Below are positions 43,640 to 54,589 of a stretch of DNA of 64,000 nt, one piece after another (within the stretch, counting starts at the first letter, position 1; every line of letters begins with the position of its first letter). Under the pieces are notes generated by a model. The model saw only the letters and a list, made by a program, of their open reading frames with translations, ran no database searches and was not told the origin of the DNA. The position numbers and the translations under genes are program-made. The stretch comes from Alligator mississippiensis (taxonomy: Eukaryota; Chordata; Crocodylia; Alligatoridae), in the NCBI RefSeq assembly GCF_030867095.1, contig NC_081824.1:148333433-148397432 (forward strand). The letters are read 5' to 3'.

Positions 43640-44475
43640 CAGCATTGTCTTGATATACTGCATTAGTTTGCATTCTTTGACTTCTCTGTGTGTTTGCTGC
43701 TCCTGGGTGCAGACTCTGGCAAAATGGTTATATCGCTTGCATGTATTATACAATTTTCCTAGTGCAGGGCATTGCCTGTTTGGGCATGTGACTCCACATT
43801 TCTTGCAATGTGGTGCTTTTTCACCTATAACCTCATTCCTTGGGCTGTCTATGAATCTTCCTGCTCTCCTTGCCTGCTTTCACCTTGATTGTCCCTTTGC
43901 TTGCTGTTTGCTTGGTCTACTGTAGCCGTTTCTGATTTTCCCTCCATTATTTGTAGACTATGGAGAGTAACTTCTGCTGCCTGGCACACTATCACTGCTT
44001 TGTCTAAAGTCAAACTCACATCCTTCAAGAGTTTTTTTCTGCAGTTTCAAATCTCCAATGCCTATTACTATCTGATCCTGTATGATAGACTCAGCTGCCT
44101 GAAGTTGCAGTCCTGGCTCATCAGCTTCAGGTCTGTTAGAAATTCCTCAGAAGATTCATCCTCTTTTTGCACTGTTTTGTGGAACTTGTATCTCTCAAAT
44201 GTCCCACTTGTTTTTGGTGTGCAGTATTCTGCAAATTCCTGTGAGGCAGTCACATAGCTTTTCCTCTCATCCTGGTTTAGCTGAATGCTATTAAAGATAT
44301 CAACAGCCTCAGGTCCAGCTGTATTCAGGAATACAGCTATTACCTGCGCATCTTCCTTTGCTGCATTCCCCATTGCTTACATGTATATGTCCAACCTTGT
44401 TTTTTTTCCATGATTCAGCAGCTTTATCTGACAGTTTCAGCTCTTTGGGGGGTTTCAGATGCTCCATTTCTTCAG
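43640..44475 (-). pseudogene. Gypsy gag region (fossil)
   Basis: The N-terminus near 44465 reads MEHLKPPKELKLSDKAAESW. The capsid part is at 44068-44373 (KYTVITA-like EYCTPKTSGTFERYKFHKTV) and a zinc-knuckle-like C-K-C..C..C stretch lies near 43700-43810. This is typical of vertebrate Gypsy gag. Broken. Confidence 0.8.
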
Positions 44476-44532
44476 CAGTTTCTTATCTTCCCCTTCACTT
44501 TCTTTGGACCCCACTCCTGGTACCATGTAATT

Positions 44533-45136
44533 TAGGCTTACCATATTTCTAGGTCCAAAAAAGAGGATTTGGGGGGGGAAGGGGGGAAATGACATGCCAG
44601 TGTCCTGCTTCTGCCCTTTCTGTTGCCCCTGGCAAGCCACAGCCCCACCCCCCAGCCCTGCTGCTTCCCCTCACTCCCAACCCACTGACCCCAGCCCCGC
44701 CAGTGCCCCTCACTCCCAAAACGTGCTACCCTGTCCCCCGCTCCCTGCTGGTGCCCCTCACGCGTGACCTGCAGCCCCCTGGCACTGCCAGTGCCTCACA
44801 CAGCTAACCTAGTCACCTGCCCCACACCCGGGGGCCCCTCAATCATGTGCAGCCCCCTGCCTCCCTCTCAGCCCTGCCGTGCCCCTCACTCCCGACTCCC
44901 TGCGCTCCCTGCCGCCTCCAACCGCCCTCCCCCTCGAGATCGCGATTTTCACAAAGCCAAATCGATAACTCAGCTCCCGATCACGCATGCACACGCACTA
45001 GGTCTTCTGGGAACTGTAGTTCTAGGTAGCGGAGGTCATGTTGGAAATGGACCTGGGGAGGAAGTTCCAGACTCAGGCAGCCCAAGGGGCCAAAAAGAGG
45101 ACAGGCCTAGGAAAACCCGGGCGTATGGTAACCCTA
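44533..45136. mobile_element. TIR element inserted in the Gypsy 5' LTR
   Basis: 604 bp. TAGGCTTACCATATTTC at the left is mirrored by GCGTATGGTAACCCTA at the right; 'aaaaagagga' recurs near both ends. Direct flanks gtaatt/gtaata suggest a 5-6-bp duplication, and the 3' LTR is the empty site. The C-rich middle makes spurious Pro-rich frames. Superfamily not assigned. Confidence 0.7.
45005..45021 (-). promoter_or_regulatory. ZNF143/SBS-like motif in a TIR element
   Basis: 'ttctgggaactgtagtt' is close to the complement of the ZNF143 (STAF) site 'ACTACAATTCCCAGAATGC'. Sequence match only. Confidence 0.3.
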
Positions 45137-45462
45137 GTAATAATGAGTGTTGTTAAAGAAGTACACCTGCTTGATAAAAGCAAACCTTGTTTATTAGCTT
45201 CATGAAAAGCACCTATCAAGGTTTTGCAGACATCTCTGAACAACAGCCAGCAGCACTCTCCACAAAACAACATGTGCTCTCTGCTTCAGTTTCCAGGAAC
45301 TTCTCTTAAAGACACAGTGTCCTATTCCTACAAAATTCATTATTATTATTATTTTATTTATTTTTATTTATTTGTTTATTTTTTTGTCTTCTGGACACAG
45401 GGGGAAAAAATGGAGGGAAAGTTTCCTTTCAGCAGTGGCAAACTCCATGGCTAGTCTAGAGG

Positions 45463-45481
45463 ACTACAGTTCCCAGAATGC
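45463..45481 (+). promoter_or_regulatory. ZNF143/SBS-like motif
   Basis: ACTACAGTTCCCAGAATGC differs at one position from the commonly quoted ZNF143 site. It lies in the hAT 3' region, with a diverged inverted partner at 39271-39291. Such motifs are frequent in repeats and need not act here. Confidence 0.35.
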
Positions 45482-45539
45482 TTTGAATCCTGCTCTGTTT
45501 CTGGCTGCAATCAAGAAGGTAGAATGGGTCTGGAGAAAA

Positions 45540-47360
45540 GTGAGAGAGGGATGCATGTTTTCCAGGGTGCATTTTTTTCCATGCTGCTACTCTGTAGTAC
45601 CAATATCAGTCTCATCACTTGGGGAAACAGAGGCTGTTTAGTTTGGTTAAATGAAATGACATCTTTGGAAGTGATGTCGAAAACCCTTCTGTAAGCTGAC
45701 GAATGTCTTGCAACAAGTGAAGCTGAATAATCAACTGAAACTGGAAAAATCCTCCAGAAGTACCCTCGCATTTAGATTCTATTGAAAGTTGTGAGAGTTT
45801 CAAGATTTTTGAATAGCTTTGTAGAATTTCTTCTCAATTCTTGATCAAATACTGGCCATTGTAAAATTAACTATCACATTTAGTCCCATCCAACAGGCAC
45901 CTTTTCCCCTCAAAATCAGCCCTCAAGACTGGGGTGCAATCCTAAATGAAGAAGCTGATTTTTATGCCAGAATTGAACCCTACAGCAATGCTGTAATGGA
46001 TGGCAGGGTTGCCCTCCTGTGCCAACCAGGGTGGCCAGGGTGGAAATACACTGTTCAGTGCCACAGCTAGTTTTAACCCTTTCACAGCCTCTGCCTAATG
46101 AGTAATAGCTTTTGGGTGAGCAGCCAAAAGCTGTGGCCAATTCGGCATGGTTGTAAGAGGGTTTGGATTGTAGCTTTTTTGGCTGAGTCAGGATTCATTC
46201 ATGTGATCAGGATCCCCTATGGTCAGGATTCAGCCATGACTCTAGAAAAAACTTCTTTTCTTCAGTCTGCCTTCCCAAAACAAGATGTGTCTTATTTGGG
46301 TGGACATGTGCTTTGCAGTTTATAAAATCCCTCTGTTCAGCTTGAACAGCTGGATTCACCTGTACCTATTCACATTTCTTTCTCAAGTTTTCTCTCTCTT
46401 GGAAGATCAGGCATTCCAACAACTTCAACTGTAAACTTTTCTAGTGGATTTTCTTCCTAAATAAATTATTGCTTTCATTTGATTGGATGGACTGAAGTTA
46501 AATTAAGTATCATTTTCATAAGAGATTGGCTTTTTTCTTACTGAAAGATCCAACCTTGGCAAGGTTGCGGCAGACTCTTTAATGTGGTTAAGAGTTTATG
46601 ACTTAGTTCAGTGCCAATGAAGAGTTTAAACTTTTCCACTTGAGCTTCTCTGCCATCTGTTCAGTCTCTCATTTCTTGTTCTTTCACTGCATCCTACACA
46701 ACCTCCCAAGTTTCGCCCAATACAAAGTAATTTTCAGAAACCAAAGCTGGTGTTTTGGCACAGTGAGTTCATTATGTTGGACAAAGGACTTTAAGTTATG
46801 TCCTGAAACTTAGCATCTCATTTGGGTGACTTTTTAAGCAGTATTTTTGCAATTTTGTGAACAGTTTCAAGAATATCTATCATTTTATTTTTAACAGAAT
46901 CCTGACATGCCAAATTCAAGGCAGGCCAATGATATTTAGCATATGCATCTTGCATTTTCTCTTATTGTAATCTGGTTGCTACACCTGATACCAAGCCTTG
47001 CCTATTAGCATAATTTGTGTCCTTTTTTTCCCTTAGCCCTATTAGCAGCAGTTGTAATTGTTTCTCATAATAGCTGGTCTCAGTCACATCAATCATGTGA
47101 CACTATTTATTTAAAGTACTTCTGTTTATTTATAGCTCCTTTGAAATGAGCCACCACTCATCATGTCAGTGGAATATTTGGTCATTGAAAATGTCAGTTA
47201 AAAAATTCCACTGAGTTTTTAAATGTACATTGGAACAGGAAGGAAATTTCTCTTTTCCCAACTTCAATGTTGTGCCTAAAATATAGGCAAGATTTAAACA
47301 GGTTCTTCTTCTGCTAGAATTATTCTAGGATGGTTAGTTGCCTGAAACAAATCATCTGTT
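45540..47360 (-). mobile_element. hAT transposase relic
   Basis: The minus strand, across frames, carries pieces of a hAT/ZMYM-like transposase (DUF4371 type), which would cut and paste DNA with 8-bp target duplications. The best stretch, about 46870-47100, reads SYYEKQLQLLLIGLREKKDT, then QGLVSGVATRLQ, and after a stop YAKYHWPALNLACQDSVKN and ILLKKSPK. These correspond to the 'G.sGVa.rl......a.yvHC..H.LNLa..Ds' block. The dimerisation tail near 45590-45650 reads LFPQVMRLILVLQSSS, the 'P.v..la..lL.lP.tSa.sER' region. Stops and frame changes are frequent, so it is long dead. Its expected 3' end lies beyond the Gypsy, at 39020-39361. Confidence 0.65.
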
Positions 47361-47364
47361 CTTG

Positions 47365-47785
47365 CACACCCCAATGCAGACTTTCTCCTTACAAGGAAGT
47401 ATTGATGGATTATGAAGCATACATCCCCTCCCTAGGCCAAGCACAGAACTTCTACAGTGGAGGATGGGACAAGTGACCCAGCTGGAACTTCAGCCGAGTT
47501 AAACACTGAAAGATCTGGCTGAATTCGAATAAGTGAAGTGTCCACGCTCAGGTCCACACCAACCTGCCTTTCTGCTTCCCCCTGCCCCCATTTGTTTCTG
47601 GTAACACATAGGCAACCTTTGTTAGACCTCTGGCATCTTTGATTGAAAGCGTGATGTGGAGCACATACATAGGACTACTCTTTACCGTCAACACTGTACA
47701 ATTGCTGGATTTGGGAGTGCACATAGTGGGAGCAAGTAGGCAGGGCTTACTTCTCAATGGCAGTTCTAGGCTTAGCCAGGAGGGA
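47365..47785. other. No gene recognised
   Basis: Probably the 5' flank of the hAT relic. Its left terminus was not identified. Confidence 0.35.
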
Positions 47786-47793
47786 GTAGACAC

Positions 47794-48877
47794 TAGGGCT
47801 TGTGCGAAGCTTTGGGTAGTGATTCGATTCGGAGGAGATTTGGCTGATTCGGTGGCCAAATCTCCGAATCTGAATCGAATCCAGGAACCAATGAAAAGGT
47901 CCGAATTGATTCAAAGCTCTCCAAATCTTTGGAAAAAATTCAGAGAGCTTTGATGATTCGGGCAGTCCCTGGTAACTACAGCATGGAGCTAGGGCTGGAC
48001 TCAGAGCTGGTAAGTAGGGGGCGAGGCAGAGGGGACTGAGGCAGGGGGGAGGGGACCATGGGGGGACCCCTGCCAGCCCCCAGCCCCTGCCTGCTCCCCC
48101 AATGCCCCCAACCCCGCCCACTTCCCAGTGCCCCCCCATGGCTGCCCCACCCACCCCAGCTCCCAGCCCTTTAAAGAAAAGCCCCGGTGCTCACTGGGTG
48201 CTGCTGGGTGGAGGGTGATCCCTACTGCCCCACACAGTGGGAGGGGCTCTCCATGAGCCCCCCAACCCCACACCTGCTCCCCTAGCCCCCCCATGGCTGC
48301 CCTGCCCGCCACAGCTCTGGTCCTTTAAAAAAAAAAAACAAAAACGGAGAAAAGCCCCAGGACTTAGCACTCCTGCATCAGCCTCAGGGCTTCGGGGCAC
48401 TTGTGCAGAGCTCCCCCATGTGGCTTGGGTCAGTGGGGGACAGCAGGGATCGCCCCCCTCCCCCCCAGCAGGAATGGTAAATCCAGGGGGTTTTCTCATT
48501 TTTTTCTTAAAAAGCCAGAGCTGCAGCAGGTGGGACAGCCATGGGAGGGTTGGGGGAGCAGGTAGGGGTCAGGGGGCTCATGCAGAGCTCCCCCCCATAG
48601 TGTGGGGTAGTGGGGGGCAGTGGGATCACCCCCACACCCCCACCTAGCAGCATTTTTTTCCAAGTGCCAGGAGCTGGGCCAGGCAGGGCAGCCATTGCCG
48701 GGCTGGGAGAGCGGGCAGGGGATGGGCCTGGGCGATTCGGAGATTTGGCAGCAGCCAGATCTCCAAATGAAATTCAGCCGAATTGATTTGGGACAGTGAT
48801 TCGAATCACTGAATCAAATCACTGTCCCCCAAATCAGCCGAATCTGAAGTGAATGCTAGCTGCTTTGCACAAGCCTA
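47794..48877. mobile_element. hAT-like element with perfect 8-bp target duplication
   Basis: 1084 bp. TAGGGCTTGTGCGAAGC at the left and GCACAAGCCTA at the right are inverted, with longer subterminal inverted repeats rich in gattcg/cgaatc. gtagacac occurs exactly on both sides (47786-47793 [47786-47793 ends at c47793] and 48878-48885). The centre (48000-48720) is very G/C-rich and built of diverged 150-170-bp blocks around 'ccatggctgccc' and 'gcagagctccccc', partly inverted. Frames of 100-136 codons there are by-products. No transposase gene. Confidence 0.85.
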
Positions 48878-48885
48878 GTAGACAC

Positions 48886-49223
48886 ATTGCCTAAAAAAAC
48901 AGTTAGAAGGCAGGGTAGATTTGCACCATATAGACTAATTAGAGTAGAAATGCATAGAATAAGCTTTGGTAGACAGCAGGCTAGTTTCATGAGATGCTGT
49001 GAAAGGACTGCAAGAAGCAGAGCTGCTAAATAGAAAGCAATGATTAGAATACAAGGGGTAGGGACAGGGGGAGGATAAAGGAGGGGGAACTGCTGGGAGA
49101 GGAAAAGTGGGTAGGAGAGGTAGGAGAGAAGAAAAACAAAGCAGTTAACACATTGAGGGACATAGGGCTTATAAAAACTAATCCAGGTAAAGGGATAGGA
49201 ATCCATAGTCTCTTAGACCATAC
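48886..49223. other. No gene recognised
   Basis: A/G-rich plus strand gives a Ser/Pro/Leu-rich minus frame (48856-49206) that looks like chance. Confidence 0.4.
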
Positions 49224-49545
49224 TTCATAGATTTCATAGACATTAGGACCGGAAGGGACCACAAAAGATCATCGAGTCCAGCCCCCTGCCCCAGGGGCAG
49301 GAAGTCAGCTGGGGTCACAAGATCCCAGCAAGATAAACGTCCAATTGACTCTTAAAGGAGTCCAGAGTAGGTGCTTGCACCACCTCTGGCAGCAGTCTGT
49401 TCCAGGCCTTGGGGGCTCGGACAGTAAAGAAGTTCTTCCTTATGTCCAGCCTGAAATGGTCTTGGAAAAGTTTGTAACCATTTGACCTTGTCATCCCATG
49501 GGGCACTCTGGTGAACAGGCGTTCCCCCAGATCCTGATGTACACC
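49224..49545 (-). mobile_element. CR1 LINE 3' end
   Basis: The plus strand 'cttcatagatttcatagaca' is the terminus. The minus frame 49315-49506 carries the ORF2 tail (MTRSNGYKLFQDHFRLDIRK, AWNRLLPEVV, LDVYLAGIL). 5'-truncated. Confidence 0.85.
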
Positions 49546-49559
49546 CCTTTTATACTTAT

Positions 49560-50560
49560 ATACTTAATGCAATCCAGTCTTTGGATGAATTCTTGTTCTA
49601 CCGTTTCCCGTTCAAGTTAGTTTGTAAAGTTTTGTTATCTCAGAGCAGCCACTCTGAGGTCAATGATGGGATTCCCAGAGAGGTTAGCATTCTGCCACAG
49701 CCTCATGTTTCTTGTGGGGACCAATATCAGATTGTTGTTCATTCGTACACAAAGATTGCCTCATAAATCCAATGTAGACAGCAGAAGGGCACTGTAAGCT
49801 GGTGATGGTGTATATGACATTGGTAGAGGTAAAGGTAAACGACTCTAGGATGCTATAACCACTGCTGTTTGGTCCAGTGATGATGTGGTCTGTGTTGATG
49901 AGGGGCCACAGCTGGCATCTGGGTCTGGAGGAAGGTTTGGTCCTTGGTAAGAATAGGAGTTAGGTAGTCTGTTGCTGGAGAGATGCTGTTTGGCGTTGGG
50001 GGCTGCCTGTTAGCCAGGACAGATTTGTCTTCCATGGATACCTTAGGATGGTTGTTCTTTTCCAGGAGGGCTGGAGGTTATTATTGATGTGTCTATGGCG
50101 TTCGAGTTGGGGGCTGTAGGTGACAGCCAAAGAGATTCTGTTGTTCTTGTCTCAGGGTTGGTATTGCAGCAGGTTAAAGCATGGTCTGAATCTGCCTCTG
50201 TTGATTTGAGTGGTTACAGTTTTAGGATTGTGTTGTGATTGTAGGAATCCCTGCTCTAGATACTGAAAGTGTGCATCCCTGTCAGTAGGATCAGATCAGA
50301 TATGGTCATAACACAGAGTTTGGTTGTAGACAATGGATCTAGTGGTGTGCTTAGGATACGAGCTGCTGGCATGGAGTGCGTAGTAGCTGTAGCAGTCAGT
50401 TGATTTCCCATACAGTATGGTGGTAATATGGCCACTGCAAACTTTCAAAGTGGTGTCCAAGAATCTTGAATGCAGAGTTATTGTGGTCAACTAGAAGGGC
50501 TTCTAGGTCAGCTAGAGTCACCAAGACATCATTAGAGAAAGTACTAAGGAGTTTTCAAAT
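49560..50560 (-). mobile_element. Penelope-like element: RT end and GIY-YIG endonuclease
   Basis: The minus strand first reads the end of the RT/linker: ILYGKSTDCYSYYALHASSS, YPKHTTRSIVYNQTLCYDHI (50296-50490). Then come KTNLSWLTGSPQ-like linker text and, after frame changes, TNVIYTITSLQCPSAVYIGF (about 49775-49840). That is the GIY-YIG signature region 'vIYlItC..C...YiGeT...Lr.R', followed by DIGPHKKHEAVAE and SGCSEITKLYKL (49630-49730). Penelope-like elements pair a telomerase-related RT with this nuclease to insert themselves. It is broken by several stops and shifts, and the RT palm is not found, so it is 5'-truncated. It directly adjoins the CR1 end. Confidence 0.7.
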
Positions 50561-53500
50561 AGGACTGGTCAAGGGAAGGCAGCAGACAGAATGAGAATGC
50601 TTCTCAGATCAACCTGCATCAAAGCTAGTTCAGAATGTTAATTTGATTTAAGGTATATGCTAATGTAAGAATGACATTAAAATCATGTCACAGAAAAAGG
50701 ATTAGCTAGCTCAGGGGAGAGGCTTTGTATCTTGTTACTATGCAGCTCTCAGTCAGTATAGAACCAGCTGATCTGATAACTGATCTGGATACAACATGCA
50801 ACTTATTTCATTTGTGCATAGTGGACAGATATCTGCATCTCAGAGAGCAAGGGTGCCAGCAGTACTTTGCTATCACAGCAGAGAGGCCAATGGCTGAATA
50901 GGGCTGAGACAGCGCTGTCACTTCCTTCCATGGTGAACCACCTTCTTGTGGTCATGCCTGGTGGTAGTGTGAGGGAAATGTGCATGACAGCTGATGGAGT
51001 ACCGTGCAGACAGACAGGAATTCCTGTCTCCAAGCGTTCTGGCTTACATAGAACTAAAATCTATGCCAGCATTACCAATCCTACTGACTGAAAACTTGTT
51101 TTCCTTTTGGAGCAAGGTCTCTTAATTCAATTTACCCTGTGATTTTGAAAAAGTAACCTCATGGATGACACCAACTTTGATGACTGGTGTTGAGCAGTCT
51201 TGTGAATAGCCAGGTAATTTTTCCTTTAAGTCTTCTGGGCATGGAGAATATCCTATTCATCTTCATAAGTGTGCACACAGTGATTTCAACTGCCTGGTTT
51301 TCCTATTCAATAATAAAATTATGGTGTTTAATTAAATTTAGTGTTATTCCTTAGACTTCCATTCACTCAAGGTGTGACTTCCTGGATCTTAAAATCTGCC
51401 TTTAAAGAAAACCCATAAAAACCTCAATTTGTATCAAGTTAATGACTGACGCAAAAATTTGACGGATTGGAAATTATACAGATTTTATTTGACTGAGACA
51501 TGGCTTTCACCACATGATTATAACATTTACTTCCTTTATATACCTTTATATACCTAGCCCTCAGCAGAATTACACAGAAAATCATTTCTATTTCTCAGTT
51601 ATATTATCTTGTGCTTCATCTCAAAAAATACCAGCTTCATCATCTTGCAGGCATTTTTAGCTATGAAACCACTGCATGATTAGGCAGAATTTGGCATAAA
51701 TGCACAGGATCATTGGTGCATTTTCTGATCAACATACATAAACCTGAAGGTCTGCTTTCAGTCTAAATTGTTTTATTTTAGTCTGATTTTTTTTTTCTGA
51801 AAAAAGTCCTCATTTTCTGGAAATCTCTAATTGCTAGCCTTCTGACAGGTTGGACCTTTGAAGTTGGGGATACCCACGTGCTCTCTGACTTATTCATTCC
51901 CTCCTGCCAGTAAGACAGGAAAAATGAAAGGATGTTTGCGTATATCTACGTTTTTATGAGACAGGGCAAATAGGGAGAGGAGAAAATAAACATGAGCATG
52001 AAAGAGTGAAGGAAAGTGAACAGTAAAGCAAGACTAGGTGTCCTACCTAAGAAATGGGCCCTAGAAAGATTTGGGAACAAGGGAAATAGCTCTGTGTATC
52101 AGGGGCCAATGGGACACAGGGGAGAGGTAAAAAGAAGAGAAAACAAGGGAATACAACAACAGACAAAGCTCACACAAAGGAAATATTTAGCTTATGAAGA
52201 ATAAAATACAATGAAAGGGGGATAAAAAATATAAAAGGGTAGTTACAAAATTCTAATTGTGGTAAGAAAAGAGTTTGGTTTGTTCCCGTGAACTAACTTG
52301 TGTCTTTAGAGAGAGCTGTCACATAGGTACTCCAGGTCTGAAACCTTGTAGTATTCATGCCGTACCATTTTCCTGCTTTCAATGTGTTGTAAGGAGTAAT
52401 AGATGCCAAAAATCTTACCTTGCACACCAAAATAGTTATAGCTGGTTGTGCTGGGGTCAGGAGTAGTGGTATAGTGTTGGGTGCTAATTGGCTGAACTAT
52501 AAGAGAGAGTTTACCCTACGGCATGCCTCATTTTGCTCAGCTTTAGACTAGCTTTGTGAGGTCTGTTATAAATCTCTATCCTCTAATCTTTCTTTACAAA
52601 AGCTTCAGAAGCAACAACTTGTGAAAGCCTCCTGTCAGAGTGCTCATATCACAAGCACTCATACAGAACTCACACAGGAAGTGGTAGGCGACATCACTAC
52701 ACATTAATACAGTATATAGAGTGCATCTATTTTTAAACAGAAGCTCACCAACAGCCCTGCACTTTTCTTGCTGCAGAAAACAAACTGTCTGTGGAACAAG
52801 TACCTTTCTTCAGTTTGTGGATGGGTTCACAAAGGACTTTGCTGCAACTCTGACTTCCAAAAAGCTGATTTATCTGAAGGCATTTTTTAAAAGTGTTGCT
52901 CTATAATTCTTTATGGGAAAGGGAAAACACAAAACCTACTGCTTTTAATAGAAAGTGATAACCGTACTATTGCATTTTAAAGCCAACCTGTCTGTCTGAA
53001 ATTCTGTGGAAAGTACATTCTTTTCTATTGAATTGGTCTTGTAGGGATTTCTATAGAACCCTGTTTGTTTAATTTCTTTTAAAACACTATAGGCTCTTGC
53101 ATATAGAATATCTTTAACTCTTAATTTTCCAAAAGGAGTGGCATAAATGATCACCCATAACTTTTTTTTATTTGTATTTATTTATGGAAATCACAGAGCA
53201 GAAAATAAATGGAACCCAACTGCTGAATCAAGAGGGATAAATGATAGAGATGTACCCTCTATGCTATCGTACAATAGCTCCCAAAGGTACCAGTACAGAA
53301 GTAGCAGCTGTGAAACAAAGTTAAACGTTTCCTCAGCAACAGTGAACAGATTGCCTTTCAGGAACCTCTAGAAAGATGAAAAGAATGGCCCCAGAACCAT
53401 AAAGTTCTGTCTAGCATGTGGATCTGAGGCAACTGTCAGCTGAGGAACTAGGCCAGGGAGAAGTAGTGTGATCACCCATCCCTAATCGGGTGTGATAGTC

Positions 53501-53660
53501 CTGAAATATTAACCAAGTCCCAGTCCCAGGCTGAATGACTTGGGGACAGCATTTGTCCTGGATTCCCCTTGACACACACAACTGCCATCCCAGCACCACG
53601 TGCAGAGATCTGGGTTTTCCATTCACTGCGGAAAAATGCAAATTTTCTCCTTTGAAGGAT
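50561..53660. other. No gene recognised
   Basis: Mostly unique-looking DNA. The overlapping frames at 50803-51091 (for example GQWLNRAETALSLPSMVNHL on +) are more biased than their surroundings but match nothing I know. An A/G-rich stretch lies at 51900-52230. A short unassigned 'attagtctaaa' block recurs. Confidence 0.4.
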
Positions 53661-53669
53661 AAAAATGTG

Positions 53670-54585
53670 GGAAACGGTGAGTTTCCCCTTGCAGGCTGGC
53701 AGAGCTCCAGCCTGGGAGGGGCTGCTTGGGGCAGGGGGCACCACATGCATGTGTGCACGCGCTCATATGCACATGGCCAGGAATACAGCCCCAGGCAGTG
53801 TGGAGACCAGCTCTCTCAGCTGCCTGCAAGTAAAACTAAAACTATGGGGGGGGGGGGCAGATTGAGGCCCCCATGGTGAGAGAGGGGCTAGGGAGTGGTG
53901 GTTGGGGCTGGGGGCACTGCCCAGCCAGAGCATTGTGTGGGGTCTGGGGCAGGGGCAGGCAGGAGTGCATGGCCATGTGGCCCAGCCAGGGAGCAGGATG
54001 GAGCCATGGGTGGCTTGTCCAGGGTGTGGCAGGGATGCCAACTCCCCACCACTCTATGCATTCCCGGGGAGGAGGGCATGGGGGCCATGTGCTCCCCCCC
54101 CAAAATTTGTGCATGGGGTGGGGGAGGATGCAGGACTCAGGGCTTCCTACCCTGCTGCCCTTCTCTGGGGGCCTCTGCGGCTGGCGCAGCAGAGCAGAGC
54201 GGGGCAGGGAGGCTTGGCACTGCCACCGCCGCCACCACGACCACTGCCAGGATCCCCATGTCAGCTGCACCACTATGGCAAAGTGTCCCCTGCCCCCCTG
54301 GGAGCAGTGGAGGTGGTGGCAACGGTGTGGAGTTGTGGCCCCAATCATCTAGGTGAGCAGGGGGTGCCTCTCCATGGGAGCGCCAGCACCAAATCTCTCC
54401 TTCCACCCACGAGAGGCCCGCAGAGGCCCCATGAGGAGGGCAGCAGGGTGCAGAGCCCCAAGCCCTGCAGCGAGCAGCCTGCATCCTCCCTGCCCACCAT
54501 GGACTCTACTCCAGCTGTGCTTCCTGTGGACGGTGGGTGTGGGCATGTGTCCCACCTTTGCATTTTGAAAAGCTGGTCAGCCTAG
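53670..54585. repeat. GC-rich low-complexity region
   Basis: Long G/C-rich block with repeated 'ggggcaggggcaggcagg', 'gccaccaccacgaccactg' and 'tgtgctccccccc' motifs. It holds a dozen overlapping open frames on all strands, the largest 227 codons. Their amino acids are Pro/Gly/Ala/Trp/His strings from the base composition. The 54040-54130 part ('ctctatgcattcccgg', 'ccatgtgctcc') recalls the GC-rich repeat family. Confidence 0.5.
53846..53857. repeat. Poly-G tract (12 G)
   Basis: Uninterrupted G run. Possible sequencing length error. Confidence 0.9.
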
Positions 54586-54589
54586 GGAG

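Larger units (their letters stand above)
39362..45332 (-). mobile_element. Ty3/Gypsy LTR retrotransposon, complete-length fossil
   Basis: A Gypsy-type retroelement on the minus strand, bounded by a 5-bp target duplication AAATT (39357-39361 and 45333-45337). Parts in order: 5' LTR, primer-binding site (TGGTACCAGGAGTGGGG, 44525 down to 44509), gag, protease, reverse transcriptase, RNase H, integrase, purine-rich tract near 40110, 3' LTR. That is the normal Ty3/Gypsy order with no envelope seen. It is broken, with at least about ten breaks, and carries later insertions: a CR1 end, a GC-rich repeat, a foldback MITE and a TIR element. By hand the two LTRs differ at roughly 13% of about 180 comparable positions, pointing to an insertion tens of millions of years old at a slow reptile rate. 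Confidence 0.9.
44526..45332 (-). repeat. Gypsy 5' LTR (fossil), split by a TIR element
   Basis: The plus strand starts TGTAAT next to the primer-binding site and ends CCTACA next to the AAATT duplication. Nearly all of it lies right of the inserted 44533-45136 element. Confidence 0.9.

Noticed and set aside
47747-48695. Frames of 100-136 codons on both strands
   Set aside because: They lie in the GC-rich core of a hAT-like element; composition artefact.
50803-51091. Opposing frames that look slightly biased
   Set aside because: I considered a transposase fragment but could not match any catalytic block, so left unassigned.
53842-54585. Overlapping open frames of 92-227 codons on all strands
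   Set aside because: They exist because the segment is G/C-rich and stop-poor. Pro/Gly/Ala/Trp/His composition, no motifs, all frames open at once.
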